From Verrucomicrobiota bacterium (lineage in GTDB: Bacteria; Verrucomicrobiota; Verrucomicrobiia; Opitutales; Opitutaceae), in the NCBI GenBank assembly GCA_014584295.1, contig JACTNC010000011.1:1-64000 (forward strand): DNA of 64,000 nucleotides, written 5' to 3'. The notes under the pieces are model-generated. The model did no database searches, had not been told where the DNA came from, and worked only from the letters and a program-made list of their open reading frames with translations. The position numbers and the translations under genes are program-made. Below, piece after piece: positions 7,738 to 16,862 of this stretch; the first letter of the stretch is position 1, and each line of letters starts with the position of its first letter.

Positions 7738-9924
7738 ATGAAAATCAAAGTAATTGGTCTTGCGGTTCCGTTGGCTGGTTTTGCGTTGTTGTCGGGATTG
7801 GGCGCGTCTCACACGGAAGCCGCGGCAGCAGACAGCTCCTTTCCCCGCTTCTTTGTACCCGGCCAGGAGAGGCAGATGGACGCCCTGAACGCCATGCACC
7901 GGCTGCACTATCCGCCGTTGTGGCTCGATTACCCGGATGGCGACCCGGATGTGCCGCTTTGTACCCTGTGGGACGAATGGCTTACCGGCCCGTGTCTGTG
8001 GGCGGACACCGAAGGACTTCGAGTCTGCAAGAATACGGTCACGATTGCGGAGCGCCTCCGGCGTTCTTTCCTCAACAAGATCATTGATCGTGAGGGATAT
8101 GTCGCAACCCATCAGCACGCGGGCATTGGACATGTTCTCGGATGGCCGTTTCCCTACTGGGTGAACAACGAAGGGGCGGCAGGTATTCACTTCTCTGATC
8201 GCGGCACCAAGTCCGCCGTGCTGCGCAAGGGGGTGCCGGTGACGCATGACATGTCCGGATGGGAATTGCGCGGCGTCGAGTTTGAGAACATTGATCCGGA
8301 AGGCAGCCGTTTGAGGGTCACTGCCGCGGATGCGAGCCTCACAACACCGCCGCTGAAGCTTGATTCCTTTCAGTCACCGTTTGTCCAGTTGCGCTGGCAT
8401 GCGGAGAACATCGGCCGCGCGGAGCCATTTATCGAGTGGGTGCGTGAAGGAGATGATGGCTTTTCAGAAACGCGGCGCATGCTGGTGCCACCTGCCGATG
8501 TGAAGGAGGGCGAGGCGGAGTGTGCGATGATACCGGTCTACCGGCATCCGGAGTGGTCCGGACGAATCGTCCGCCTGCGTCTCCGCCTGGCGAACGCCAA
8601 TCCAGAAGGCAGGCTGCTGCTGCAGGCGGTATTCTCCCAGTACGACACGCGTCACAACATCAACAATTTCGATTTCATCCGGGGAGCGATCGACTATTTT
8701 CTCTGGACGGGCGACATCGATTTCCTTGGCCGGAGCCTTATGCGGCTGCGGCGGGCGCTGCGATTTGCGCAGAGCGAGTTCAAGACCCTTGAGAATCATT
8801 GCGTGCTCACAACGTGGGTGGGTCATGACGGACAATCCGGCATTGAGCGGAATCCCGATGGCACGGCGCGGATGATTCCCGGCAGGGGCATCGGCAACAA
8901 CTACTGGGATCTGCTGCCTTTTGGGCACAAGGATGTCTACGCAAGCATCCGATATTATGATACACTTGGAAAGTTTGCCATCCTTGAGCGGGCGCTGGAT
9001 CGGCATCCGGAGTGGGGGCTTGCCGGCGGGGGAGGGCGATTCGACCCCGTGCAGCTCGAACGTCATGCCGCCGAGGTCAAGGCGGAGGGTAACCGTCTGT
9101 TCTGGAGCAACGAGACCGGGCGTTTTGTTGCAGGTCCGGACATCCATGGCGTGAGGACCGACTACGGCTTCACCTTCCTGAACACGGATGCAATCCACTA
9201 TGGCTTTGCGACTGACTCCCATGCGGCAGAAATCATGGACTGGCTTGAGGGCAGACGGATCGTCGAGGGAGACACGTCCGTCGGCCCTGACATTTATCAT
9301 TTCCGGTTTGGGCCTCGGAGCACGACGCGGCGAAACACCGACTATTACTTCTGGCGCTGGAACAAGGCCGACACGATACCGTTTGGTGGTCAGGTCCAGG
9401 ATGGAGGAGCGGTCCTTGGCTGGTCCTACATGGATCTGATGTCGCGCATCAAGGTGCGTGGCCCGGACAATGCCTGGTCCCGCCTTGAAGAGATCCTGCG
9501 GTGGTTTGAGGAGGTTCAGGCTGGTGGCGGTTACCGAGAATTCTATCGCCGGAAGGGAATGGGTCTCCAGGGGGATGGCACAGCCGGCGGACTTGGGTTG
9601 GATCGTGAGTTTTTTGAATCCATGCTGGTACCGGAGGTAATGCTGAGCGGTTTTGCGGGTTTTTCACCAACCGCGGAAGGATGCCGGATCGAACCCAGGC
9701 TACCCGCAGCCTTTCCCGCTTTGACGATCGATCGGATTCGCATCAAGGGGCTGATTCTTTCGCTCAGAATTGATCGCGACGAAATTGTTCTCTCCCGCCT
9801 GTCGGGCGCACAATGGGTTCCCTTCACCATTGAGGCTCCTGGCTACGAGCAGGTCCGTCCTGTGGACTGGATGAAAACGAACGTTGTGCGGCTCAAGCGG
9901 ACACGGGAAGCTGTCGCTCCCTGA
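7738..9924 (+). CDS. Exported six-hairpin glycosidase-like protein
   Basis: The 728-residue protein has a signal peptide (MKIKVIGLAVPLAGFALLSG ... SHTEA). An N-terminal beta-rich part of about 280 residues is followed by a helical part beginning NINNFDFIRGAIDYFLWTGD, whose helix pattern and W/Y-rich motifs (NYWDLLPFGHKDVYAS, DYYFWRWNKADT) resemble (alpha/alpha)6-barrel glycosidases of the GH65/78/95 and trehalase type. A short beta C-terminus follows (PRLPAAFPALTIDRIRIKG). Acidic catalytic candidates lie in DYGFTFLNTDA and WNKADTIPFGG, but I cannot assign them. The neighbouring oxidoreductases and isomerases suggest it releases a sugar for them. The start is the ATG heading the signal peptide, 13 codons inside a longer frame. 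Confidence 0.65.
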   Translation: MKIKVIGLAVPLAGFALLSGLGASHTEAAAADSSFPRFFVPGQERQMDALNAMHRLHYPPLWLDYPDGDPDVPLCTLWDEWLTGPCLWADTEGLRVCKNTVTIAERLRRSFLNKIIDREGYVATHQHAGIGHVLGWPFPYWVNNEGAAGIHFSDRGTKSAVLRKGVPVTHDMSGWELRGVEFENIDPEGSRLRVTAADASLTTPPLKLDSFQSPFVQLRWHAENIGRAEPFIEWVREGDDGFSETRRMLVPPADVKEGEAECAMIPVYRHPEWSGRIVRLRLRLANANPEGRLLLQAVFSQYDTRHNINNFDFIRGAIDYFLWTGDIDFLGRSLMRLRRALRFAQSEFKTLENHCVLTTWVGHDGQSGIERNPDGTARMIPGRGIGNNYWDLLPFGHKDVYASIRYYDTLGKFAILERALDRHPEWGLAGGGGRFDPVQLERHAAEVKAEGNRLFWSNETGRFVAGPDIHGVRTDYGFTFLNTDAIHYGFATDSHAAEIMDWLEGRRIVEGDTSVGPDIYHFRFGPRSTTRRNTDYYFWRWNKADTIPFGGQVQDGGAVLGWSYMDLMSRIKVRGPDNAWSRLEEILRWFEEVQAGGGYREFYRRKGMGLQGDGTAGGLGLDREFFESMLVPEVMLSGFAGFSPTAEGCRIEPRLPAAFPALTIDRIRIKGLILSLRIDRDEIVLSRLSGAQWVPFTIEAPGYEQVRPVDWMKTNVVRLKRTREAVAP

Positions 9925-9973
9925 TGTTTGGGGGCGATATTGGAGAGTGATGGGGGAGGGCTGACCGCGGACA

Positions 9974-11197
9974 CTACGAGCCCGAAGCCTGGCCCGCCTT
10001 GATGCCCTGATAGCCGTGGAGGGAGTGGGGCCCCGTTGACGGGATTGCCCATGGGGCTCCAGCCTCGCTGAAAAGGTGTCCCTTGGCCGCGGCACGTTCA
10101 ATCAGGATGTCGATGTCCGGAATCCTGCGTGTTTCTCCGTCCGTGCCGCATGGGCTGATAAGGTGTGACGCGGGTACGGTCTGTATCGGGAAAAATTCGT
10201 GCAGCGCGTTGATGATGCGCGTGTGTTCACGCGCCATGGCGGGAGTGACCACAAACCCCTCTCCTGTTTCAAGTCGGGACAGTGTGGCGTCGAGGACGCG
10301 GAGGCGGACGTCAAGCTGTTCGGGCACCTTCATGATCTTGACGGGCTGTCCTCTTTGCTCGACGACACAGGCGCGTTCGTAGCTCCATGTGATCGATCCA
10401 TTTTCCCCCAGCACTGAAACCTCCGGTGGATGCTCCTCTTTCCCCGCATGCGTTACGTAAACGAGAATTTCGACATCCGAGGAGGTGCGCAGACGCAGGC
10501 TTGCGGTGTCGAAGCTCTCAATCGGATTGGCGCGATACAGTTCTGCCTCGATCGTGGCAATCTCTCCCGTGCTCCCGGCGGTCTTGCCTGACCAGAACAG
10601 CGCAAGCATGAGAAAATGCGCAAAGGCATTGTTGATGGGCGAGTCGAACACCCAGGCGTTGTCCACGCGCAACCGGCCCGCCCAATTGTTACGGCCGTAG
10701 TAGGCTGTTGAGCGCGGCCACTGGCCCTTCACAAGGATTTGATGAATGTGGCCGATCTGCCCGGACAGAATGCGCTGCTTGATGTCGAGAACTGCCGGGT
10801 CATACAGGTCTTGAAACCCGACTGTCACGAGGCGTTGTGCCTCCTGTGACGCCGAAATCACGGTGTCGATATCTCCCACCGTTGCCGCCACCGGCTTTTC
10901 GACGAGTACATGTGCACCCGCCCGTAGTCCGGCAAGGGTCATCGGCGCGTGCCATTGGATCGCGGTTGGAAGCAGCAGCAGATCCACCCGGCCGGCAATC
11001 TGCGACATCATCGCCTCGAATGTTGGAAACACCGGAATGCCCCTTCTCTCCAGGCGGCGGCAGATCGCCTCCTGTTGCGGACGGTTGATCACGGTCACGC
11101 CAATCAATTCCATCCGGCCAAGGAGCATCTGCTCCATCGCCATGAGAAGATGCCAGCGACCATAACCGGAGACACCGACCAAGGCCGCCCGAATCAT
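9974..11197 (-). CDS. Gfo/Idh/MocA-family NAD(P)-dependent oxidoreductase
   Basis: The 407-residue protein opens with a Rossmann glycine motif (AALVGVSGYGRWHL). The family's EKP motif (HVLVEKPVAATVGDID) at about residue 97 contains the Lys that contacts substrate and cofactor. The middle alpha/beta domain follows (FDSPINNAFAHFLMLALF). These enzymes oxidise or reduce hydroxyls on sugars, inositols or sugar derivatives, often transiently making 3-keto sugars. It is convergent with the glycosidase-like gene and divergent from the LacI regulator, which may control it. The exact substrate is not visible. Confidence 0.85.
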   Translation of the reverse strand: MIRAALVGVSGYGRWHLLMAMEQMLLGRMELIGVTVINRPQQEAICRRLERRGIPVFPTFEAMMSQIAGRVDLLLLPTAIQWHAPMTLAGLRAGAHVLVEKPVAATVGDIDTVISASQEAQRLVTVGFQDLYDPAVLDIKQRILSGQIGHIHQILVKGQWPRSTAYYGRNNWAGRLRVDNAWVFDSPINNAFAHFLMLALFWSGKTAGSTGEIATIEAELYRANPIESFDTASLRLRTSSDVEILVYVTHAGKEEHPPEVSVLGENGSITWSYERACVVEQRGQPVKIMKVPEQLDVRLRVLDATLSRLETGEGFVVTPAMAREHTRIINALHEFFPIQTVPASHLISPCGTDGETRRIPDIDILIERAAAKGHLFSEAGAPWAIPSTGPHSLHGYQGIKAGQASGS

Positions 11198-11420
11198 GGC
11201 TCTTTGTGTGTGGCAGGAATGAGGAATCCCGGTCCGACGGCGATAGGGGCGCTGCGCGAAGGTTGCGGGATCAGCATGGGATCACGATCGAGGACAAGAC
11301 GGCATCTTCCTGAGGATGAGCTGGGATGGCGTATGTTGGCGAGAATCATGATGTTGGGGCGGCGATTGGATCTGGATGCCAAGGAGATAGCGCTTGCGCG
11401 CGGGCGTCACGGTTCCACCT

Positions 11421-11435
11421 TTGCATGCGTTGCAA
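11421..11435. promoter_or_regulatory. Candidate LacI-family operator
   Basis: TTGCATGCGTTGCAA is a perfect inverted repeat of 5-base arms around 5 bases, ending two bases before the start codon of the LacI-type regulator. The position would block translation initiation or early transcription, so it could be an autoregulatory site. The odd-length spacer is not the usual CG-centred LacI site, so this is tentative. Confidence 0.3.
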
Positions 11436-11437
11436 CC

Positions 11438-12484
11438 ATGCAGAAGGTCAGTTTGAGCACCCTTGCCGCGAAATGCGGAATGTCCGCTTCCACGGTGTCC
11501 CGTGCGCTTTCAGGTCATGCCAATGTGCGCGCTGACGTGCGACAGAGGATCGAGGCGGAGGCCAGGCGCCAGGGGTATTCGCGAAACCAGCTCGTGGGTT
11601 CGCTGATGTCCTATGTGCGAGCGGCGCGCACCGAACGGTTCCTTGGCAATCTCGCCATGGTTCACATCGCTTCGCCTGAACAGCCGGAGCCGCGCCCGAT
11701 GCAGCAGATCATGATCGATGCGGCTCGCAGGCGGGCGACGGAGCTTGGTTTCCATCTGGACGTGCTGCGGTTCAATCACGTCAACGATAGCGCGCTGGCT
11801 CTCGGGCGTATGCTCCAGGCACGCGGTGTACAGGGCGTAGTTTTCCTGTACTCCAAACCCACCGACATCACGCGAGGATTCCCCTGGGAACGTTTTGCCG
11901 CCGCCGAAATAGACTACGGGTCGAACTCGCTTCAAATTCACACGATCGTCATCGACCACTATCTGACGCTCACTAACGCGCTTCTTGAGCTTCGCAGTCG
12001 CGGATACGCAAGGATCGGCCTCTTCATTGAACGCTACAAGGACACGCGCCTGATGAACAAATGGAGTGCGGCATTCCGGTCATTTCAGGAATCCCAGGGC
12101 GGAATTGGCCACCTGCCGTTGCTGTTGGAGGAGGTCATGGCCCCTGCCGTGTTTCTCGCGTGGCACAGGCGTCACAATCCTGATCTGGTCATCGGGCACG
12201 TTGACCAGGCGGTCGTCTGGCTGCGGCAGGCGGGAGTCCGTGTGCCAGGCAAGACCGCGTTTTTCAATCTCAACTGGAACGAGCGTACGCGGGCCTGTGC
12301 CGGCCTGGATCTGCGAGCTGAGCTGCAGGGAACCGCCGCGGTTGAGTCCGTCGTTGCGCAGATCCAGCGCAATGAGCGTGGCCTGCCTTCCGATCCCCAT
12401 ACCGTCATGCTCAGCGGACGCTGGATGGAAGGACCGACGCTGCGTTCGAGGGGCAAAGGGATTTCGGCCCCTGCCCCTCGGTGA
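11438..12484 (+). CDS. LacI-family transcriptional regulator
   Basis: The 348-residue protein starts with a LacI helix-turn-helix (VSLSTLAAKCGMSASTVSRA, then LSGHANVRADVRQRIEAEA). The hinge-like NQLVGSLMSYVRAAR and a periplasmic-binding-like effector domain follow (LGNLAMVHIA ... GRMLQARGVQGVVFLY ... ELRSRGYARIGLFIE). The start ATG is set by the HTH; the frame is open another 163 codons upstream but that part overlaps the divergent oxidoreductase. Likely targets are the oxidoreductase genes on both sides: one diverges from its promoter, and the other is convergent with a 13-bp gap. The effector is unknown, presumably a sugar. Confidence 0.9.
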   Translation: MQKVSLSTLAAKCGMSASTVSRALSGHANVRADVRQRIEAEARRQGYSRNQLVGSLMSYVRAARTERFLGNLAMVHIASPEQPEPRPMQQIMIDAARRRATELGFHLDVLRFNHVNDSALALGRMLQARGVQGVVFLYSKPTDITRGFPWERFAAAEIDYGSNSLQIHTIVIDHYLTLTNALLELRSRGYARIGLFIERYKDTRLMNKWSAAFRSFQESQGGIGHLPLLLEEVMAPAVFLAWHRRHNPDLVIGHVDQAVVWLRQAGVRVPGKTAFFNLNWNERTRACAGLDLRAELQGTAAVESVVAQIQRNERGLPSDPHTVMLSGRWMEGPTLRSRGKGISAPAPR

Positions 12485-12497
12485 TGGGATTCAGGAC

Positions 12498-13664
12498 TCA
12501 GACCTTGGGGAACTTTACCCAGCGCGCGCCTTTCCTGGCGCTCTTGACCGCGGTTTCGATGAACGCCATGCCTTCGACACCGTCGTCGATGGTCGGAAAG
12601 TCGTAGGACTTTTTTGGCTTACGTCCGTTGATGTGGTCGGTGATTGCCTCGGCAGCCGCAAGGTAGACATTTGCGAAAGCCTCGATGAAGGCTTCCGGAT
12701 GTCCAAAGGGCGTTCGCGAGTACTTCTGTGCAATGGGAGAGAGGTAGCTGTTGCCGCGGCGCAGGATGATGCGCGGCTGATTGACCTCCTTGATGATCAG
12801 CTCATTCGGGTGCTCCTGGTGCCACTCAAGGGAGCTCCTGGTGCCGTAGACACGGATGTTGAGGTTGTTTTCGTCGCCGTTGGAGATCTGCGATGCGTAG
12901 AGGATGCCTCTGGCACCACCCTTGAAGCGAACCAGGCAATTGCCGTCGTCATCGAGCTTCCGTCCGGGGATGAAGGTCGACAGGTCGGCGCAGATTTCGT
13001 CGATCTGGAGTCCGGTAATGAAGCGGGCGAGATTCTCCGCGTGCGTTCCAATGTCACCCATGCAGTTCGAAACCCCCGAAATGTTCGGGTCCATTCGCCA
13101 GTTGGAGATCTTTCCGTCCGCCTTGTTCTGCATGGCCGTGATCGCGTAGCCCTGAGGGTACTCGACCACGACCTTAAGGATTGTGCCAAGCTGACCGGAC
13201 TGAACGCGATGGCGGGCCTCCTTCACCATCGGATAGCCCGTGTAGTTGTGGGTCAGCGCAAAGACCCTGCCCGATTTCCGTACGACCTCGCGAAGCGCGC
13301 GCGCCTCGGCGAGGGAGAAGGCGACGGGCTTGTCGCAGATGACGTGGAAGCCTGCCTCAAGGAATGCCTTGGATATGGGCACATGGGTGTTGTTACGTGT
13401 GACGATCGAAACGAAGTCGATCCGTTCGTCGGCGGGCAGGGCGCTCTCGGCCTTCACCATTTCCTCGTAGGTGCCGTAGACCCGGGCCGGATTCAGATTC
13501 AGATCGGCACCCGAGAGCCTTGACTTCTCCGGGTCGGCCGAGAAGCAGCCGGCGATGAGTTCAATCCTGCTGTCGAGCGCAGCGGCCATCCGGTGCACGG
13601 CGCCAATGAATGCGCCGCGACCGCCTCCGACCATGCCCATGCGAAGTTTACGTTTGAGTGCCAT
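12498..13664 (-). CDS. Gfo/Idh/MocA-family oxidoreductase
   Basis: 388 residues. The Rossmann start is RMGMVGGGRGAFIGAVHR, and the substrate-domain EKP motif is replaced by CDKPVAFSLAEARALRE, a frequent variant in this family. NYTGYPMVKEARHRVQSGQLG and GDIGTHAENLARFITG supply the usual middle motifs, including the His of the HxxN/D region. It is the last gene of a three-gene minus-strand operon (isomerase, oxidoreductase, oxidoreductase), 31 bp after the previous stop. A role in stepwise oxidation of a sugar or inositol is inferred from the operon. Confidence 0.87.
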   Translation of the reverse strand: MALKRKLRMGMVGGGRGAFIGAVHRMAAALDSRIELIAGCFSADPEKSRLSGADLNLNPARVYGTYEEMVKAESALPADERIDFVSIVTRNNTHVPISKAFLEAGFHVICDKPVAFSLAEARALREVVRKSGRVFALTHNYTGYPMVKEARHRVQSGQLGTILKVVVEYPQGYAITAMQNKADGKISNWRMDPNISGVSNCMGDIGTHAENLARFITGLQIDEICADLSTFIPGRKLDDDGNCLVRFKGGARGILYASQISNGDENNLNIRVYGTRSSLEWHQEHPNELIIKEVNQPRIILRRGNSYLSPIAQKYSRTPFGHPEAFIEAFANVYLAAAEAITDHINGRKPKKSYDFPTIDDGVEGMAFIETAVKSARKGARWVKFPKV

Positions 13665-13695
13665 GTCTTGTGAGGATCTGAAGTTTGATTGGGTG

Positions 13696-14775
13696 TCAGA
13701 TTTTGACCGGTTTTCCGGAGTTGGCGGACTTGTAGGTGGCGTCGATGATCCTCATCAGGGCGACCGCCTGATCGGGAGTATTCAGGGGACTCTCCTTGCC
13801 TTCGATTGCAGCGATGAAATTCGCGGCGGAGCGGTTGCGCCCCATGGTTTCGTCCGCCGGCACGACGATGGTGCGGTTCACCGTTCGGCCGTTTTCCTGC
13901 GTGTAGAGTTCACACGCATCGATCGAGGTGTTGTCCAATCCGTCTACACCGAACAGGCGCTGGACGAGTCCGCCTCCCTTTGTGCCCTGGAAGGTGACGG
14001 AGACCTCCTCACGCTTTACCATCTCGGCCCAGGAGATCTGGAGTGTCACGACCTGACCTGACTTGAATCGAATCATGCCGTGGCAGGCGTTCTCCACATC
14101 GGTCACGCCCTTGGCGACGTCGGGAATGCCCCACGGGCCCTTGAAGGACTTGTCCTGAATGAAGTCGCTGAAAGTCTGCGCAAGCACCCATTCCGGCTCG
14201 GGGTAACCCATGAAATACATGGCAAGATCGAGCATGTGCAGCAGGTCAATGAGCGGGCCGCCACCGGACATCGCCTTGGTGGTGAACCATCCGCCAAAGC
14301 CCGGGATGCCGGTTCTTCGGATCCATTTCGCCTGGGCGGAATTGATGCGTCCGACAATGCCCTGCCCCACGTAGTCCATCATCGCGTAGGACTCCGGACG
14401 CGCGCGATTGTTGAAGTTGAACATCAGCGTTCGCTTCGCTGCCTTTGCCGCGGCAGCCATGGCCAGCGCCTCCTTCGCGTTCATCGCGGGTGGCTTTTCG
14501 CAGAAGACATGTTTGCCCGCCTTGAGGGCCTGAAGGGAGAGCGGAGCGTGGAACTTGTTGGGGACGATGATTGAAACCGCGTCGAGGTCGCGAAGCTTGA
14601 GCAGCTCCGCGGGATCCGCGAAATAGGCACCGATCTTCTCGCGATCGGCGGCCCGCTTCGCCGCCTCAACGTTTGGATCCGCCACGCCGATGATTTCGGC
14701 ACCCGCCGCGCGGAAGCCCGCGGCGTGGTAACGAAGCATTCCGCCTGCGCCAATGATTCCTACTTTGATGCTCAT
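13696..14775 (-). CDS. Gfo/Idh/MocA-family oxidoreductase
   Basis: 359 residues from the ATG at the conserved Rossmann start (MSIKVGIIGAGGMLRYHAAG). EKP motif: HVFCEKPPAMNAKEALAM. Further matches are FNFNNRARPESYAMMDYVGQ and GGPLIDLLHMLDLAMYFMG. The frame is open 59 codons further upstream, but that part overlaps the isomerase gene and lacks family similarity. It follows the isomerase stop by only 10 bp, so the two are surely cotranscribed. Pairing of such oxidoreductases with sugar-phosphate-isomerase-like barrels is common in inositol and keto-glycoside catabolism; the substrate here is not determined. Confidence 0.88.
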   Translation of the reverse strand: MSIKVGIIGAGGMLRYHAAGFRAAGAEIIGVADPNVEAAKRAADREKIGAYFADPAELLKLRDLDAVSIIVPNKFHAPLSLQALKAGKHVFCEKPPAMNAKEALAMAAAAKAAKRTLMFNFNNRARPESYAMMDYVGQGIVGRINSAQAKWIRRTGIPGFGGWFTTKAMSGGGPLIDLLHMLDLAMYFMGYPEPEWVLAQTFSDFIQDKSFKGPWGIPDVAKGVTDVENACHGMIRFKSGQVVTLQISWAEMVKREEVSVTFQGTKGGGLVQRLFGVDGLDNTSIDACELYTQENGRTVNRTIVVPADETMGRNRSAANFIAAIEGKESPLNTPDQAVALMRIIDATYKSANSGKPVKI

Positions 14776-14785
14776 GAGATGAAGA

Positions 14786-15829
14786 TTACTGGTTTTTCTT
14801 GTCGAATGCGGCGTCAAACGCGAGTGCGCTCGGCGGAAAATCCGTCTTGCGCACGAAGGCTGCGGCCTCGGTTGCACCGTGCACACGGTCCATGCGGATG
14901 TCCTCCCATTCGACCGAAAGCGGACCGCGATAGCCCGTGTCGTTGAGCGCAACGATCACATCCTCAAAACGGATGTCTCCGTGGCCGAGCGACCGGAAAT
15001 CCCAGTAGCGACCCGGATCGCCGAAGTTCGAGTGGCCGCCGAACACTCCGATGCTGCCGTCGCCATGGCCCCACCAGACATCCTTCATGTGCACGTGATA
15101 GATTCGATCTGCAAAAACACGGATGAATTTCACGTAGTCGACGCCCTGATAGCCCAGATGGGAGGGATCGTAGTTGAAACCGAAACGCCGGTGACCCTTT
15201 ACGGCTTCGATTGCACGCCGCGATGAAGCGATGTCGAAGGCGATTTCCGTGGGATGCACTTCAAGGCCGAAGTTCACGTTCACCTTTTCAAAGGCATCAA
15301 GGATCGGGATCCAGCGCTTGCCGAAGTCTGCAAAGCCCTTGTCCCAATAGGCCTGCGAGGTCGGCGGGAAGGCATAGATCGAGTGCCAGATGGATGAACC
15401 TGTGAATCCGTTGACCACGCCGGGAAAGTCGTCGCCGTTTTTGCGCCCGGGTTTGGCATCCAGGAACGCGCGTGCCGCCTTTGCGGTGAGGATCATTTGC
15501 CGCGCCGCCCGCTTGCGAACGCCCTCGGGATCGCCGTCGCCCCAGACGGAGGGCGGCAGGATGGCCTTGTGCCGTTCGTCGATGAGATCACAAACCGCCT
15601 GCCCGACGAGGTGGTTTGAAATGGCGAAGGAGGTGAGTCCGTGGTCCTGTAGGAGCTGCCACTTTTCCTGGACATACTTCTTGGACGAAGCGGCGGCTTC
15701 GACATCGAAATGATCCCCCCAGCAGGCGAGTTCCAGGCCGTCATAGCCCATGCTCTTGGCGAGCGGCGCAAGCTTTTCGAGGGGAAGATCGGCCCACTGG
15801 CCGGTGAAGAGAGTGACGGGTCTTGGCAT
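14786..15829 (-). CDS. Sugar phosphate isomerase/epimerase-family TIM barrel
   Basis: 347 residues, AP-endonuclease-2-type barrel. Metal-site candidates are the Glu/His of [25 protein letters not shown] (Asp, His), YHVHMKDVW (His) and [10 protein letters not shown] (Glu), in the expected order for this fold. Members isomerise or epimerise ketoses, dehydrate inositol intermediates, or act on 3-keto-glycosides. It is the first gene of the minus-strand operon with two oxidoreductases. The 155-bp gap to the divergent second isomerase must hold both promoters. I chose the ATG before [13 protein letters not shown]; the open frame continues upstream into non-homologous sequence. Confidence 0.85.
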   Translation of the reverse strand: MPRPVTLFTGQWADLPLEKLAPLAKSMGYDGLELACWGDHFDVEAAASSKKYVQEKWQLLQDHGLTSFAISNHLVGQAVCDLIDERHKAILPPSVWGDGDPEGVRKRAARQMILTAKAARAFLDAKPGRKNGDDFPGVVNGFTGSSIWHSIYAFPPTSQAYWDKGFADFGKRWIPILDAFEKVNVNFGLEVHPTEIAFDIASSRRAIEAVKGHRRFGFNYDPSHLGYQGVDYVKFIRVFADRIYHVHMKDVWWGHGDGSIGVFGGHSNFGDPGRYWDFRSLGHGDIRFEDVIVALNDTGYRGPLSVEWEDIRMDRVHGATEAAAFVRKTDFPPSALAFDAAFDKKNQ

Positions 15830-15984
15830 GAGAGATGAACGATAGGTTGAGGGTGGTGGGAAGCGGGGACGGAGTTGAAGCCAATCGGAATGGGAAAGGC
15901 TGCCTGATCGTCTTCCAATCAACCGGAAAGCGGCAAGAGGAAAGGGTTCACACCCTGCGGAAAACCGTGCAATCTGACGTCCAC

Positions 15985-16797
15985 ATGTCCTGTCTTCGCG
16001 CCTATTCAACGTTGGGAAATCCGCATGCGTCGCTGGAGGAATGCCTGGCGGTAGCGCAGGCATATGATCTCGATGCAGTGGAAGTCCGGACACTTGGCGG
16101 CACGACAGATGTGCCGGCCTTGCTCGCCAGGACTTACGGATCGCCTGAGGCCCTGGCTGAAAAGCTGGGCGTGCGTTCCGGACTGCGCAAGGGGGTGCCG
16201 GTGGTTGCGCTCGGGACCTCGCTGCGCCTGATTGGCTCCACGCCGCAGGAGCGGGAGGCGTTTCTCGATTTCCTTCCCTGGGCCGAAGCGCTCGATGTGC
16301 GCTGGCTCCGTGTCTTCGACGGTGGAAAGCGGGCGGATGCAGCCGAACTTGAGGAGGCTGCGGCGACGGTCCGATGGTGGCAGGCCGAGCGCGCCTGGCG
16401 CCGGGCCGCTCCTGAAATCATGATCGAGACGCACGATGCGCTGGTCAATGCGGCCGCGATCCGACGCTTCATCCAGGCTGCCCCCGGCACCGCGATCCTG
16501 TGGGACAGTCATCATACCTGGAAAAAAGGCGGAGAGGATCCGATGGACACGTGGTCGCAGGTCAGCGAGTGCGTCGTGCATGTGCATGTGAAGGACAGCG
16601 TGTCGATCCCGAGTGCGCGCCATCCCTATTCGTATGTCCTGCCGGGGAAAGGAGAGTTTCCGATGCGCCCATTGATTGCCGAATTGGACCGACATTTCCG
16701 CGGTGTGGTCAGTCTCGAATGGGAGAGGATGTGGAATCCCGAACTGAGTCCGCTCGAGGAGGCGCTAAAGTCGGCCCGCGAGACCCGCTGGTGGTGA
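15985..16797 (+). CDS. Sugar phosphate isomerase/epimerase-like TIM barrel
   Basis: 270 residues from the ATG before [18 protein letters not shown]. The barrel carries [16 protein letters not shown] (Glu, His), [16 protein letters not shown] (Asp, His), [10 protein letters not shown] (His) and [11 protein letters not shown] (Glu), the same metal-ligand order as the divergent neighbour, but with little overall similarity to it. A GTG seven codons upstream is an alternative start. Its divergent position beside the isomerase/oxidoreductase operon suggests the same pathway. The nuclease gene downstream, 65 bp away, looks unrelated. Confidence 0.8.
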   Translation: MSCLRAYSTLGNPHASLEECLAVAQAYDLDAVEVRTLGGTTDVPALLARTYGSPEALAEKLGVRSGLRKGVPVVALGTSLRLIGSTPQEREAFLDFLPWAEALDVRWLRVFDGGKRADAAELEEAAATVRWWQAERAWRRAAPEIMIETHDALVNAAAIRRFIQAAPGTAILWDSHHTWKKGGEDPMDTWSQVSECVVHVHVKDSVSIPSARHPYSYVLPGKGEFPMRPLIAELDRHFRGVVSLEWERMWNPELSPLEEALKSARETRWW

Positions 16798-16862
16798 ACG
16801 AAGAGTACAGGCAGAACGAATTTCGCTGGCAACCTGGCGACGCGTTGAAAGCGTAGGAACCC

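Noticed and set aside
7738..9924. Glycosidase-like protein as the missing unsaturated glucuronyl hydrolase (GH88)
   Set aside because: It is about twice the usual GH88 length, with a large N-terminal beta domain, and lies 28 kb from the lyase locus.
12066..13523. A 485-codon plus-strand frame across the LacI end and an oxidoreductase
   Set aside because: It overlaps two well-supported genes and has no recognisable domains.
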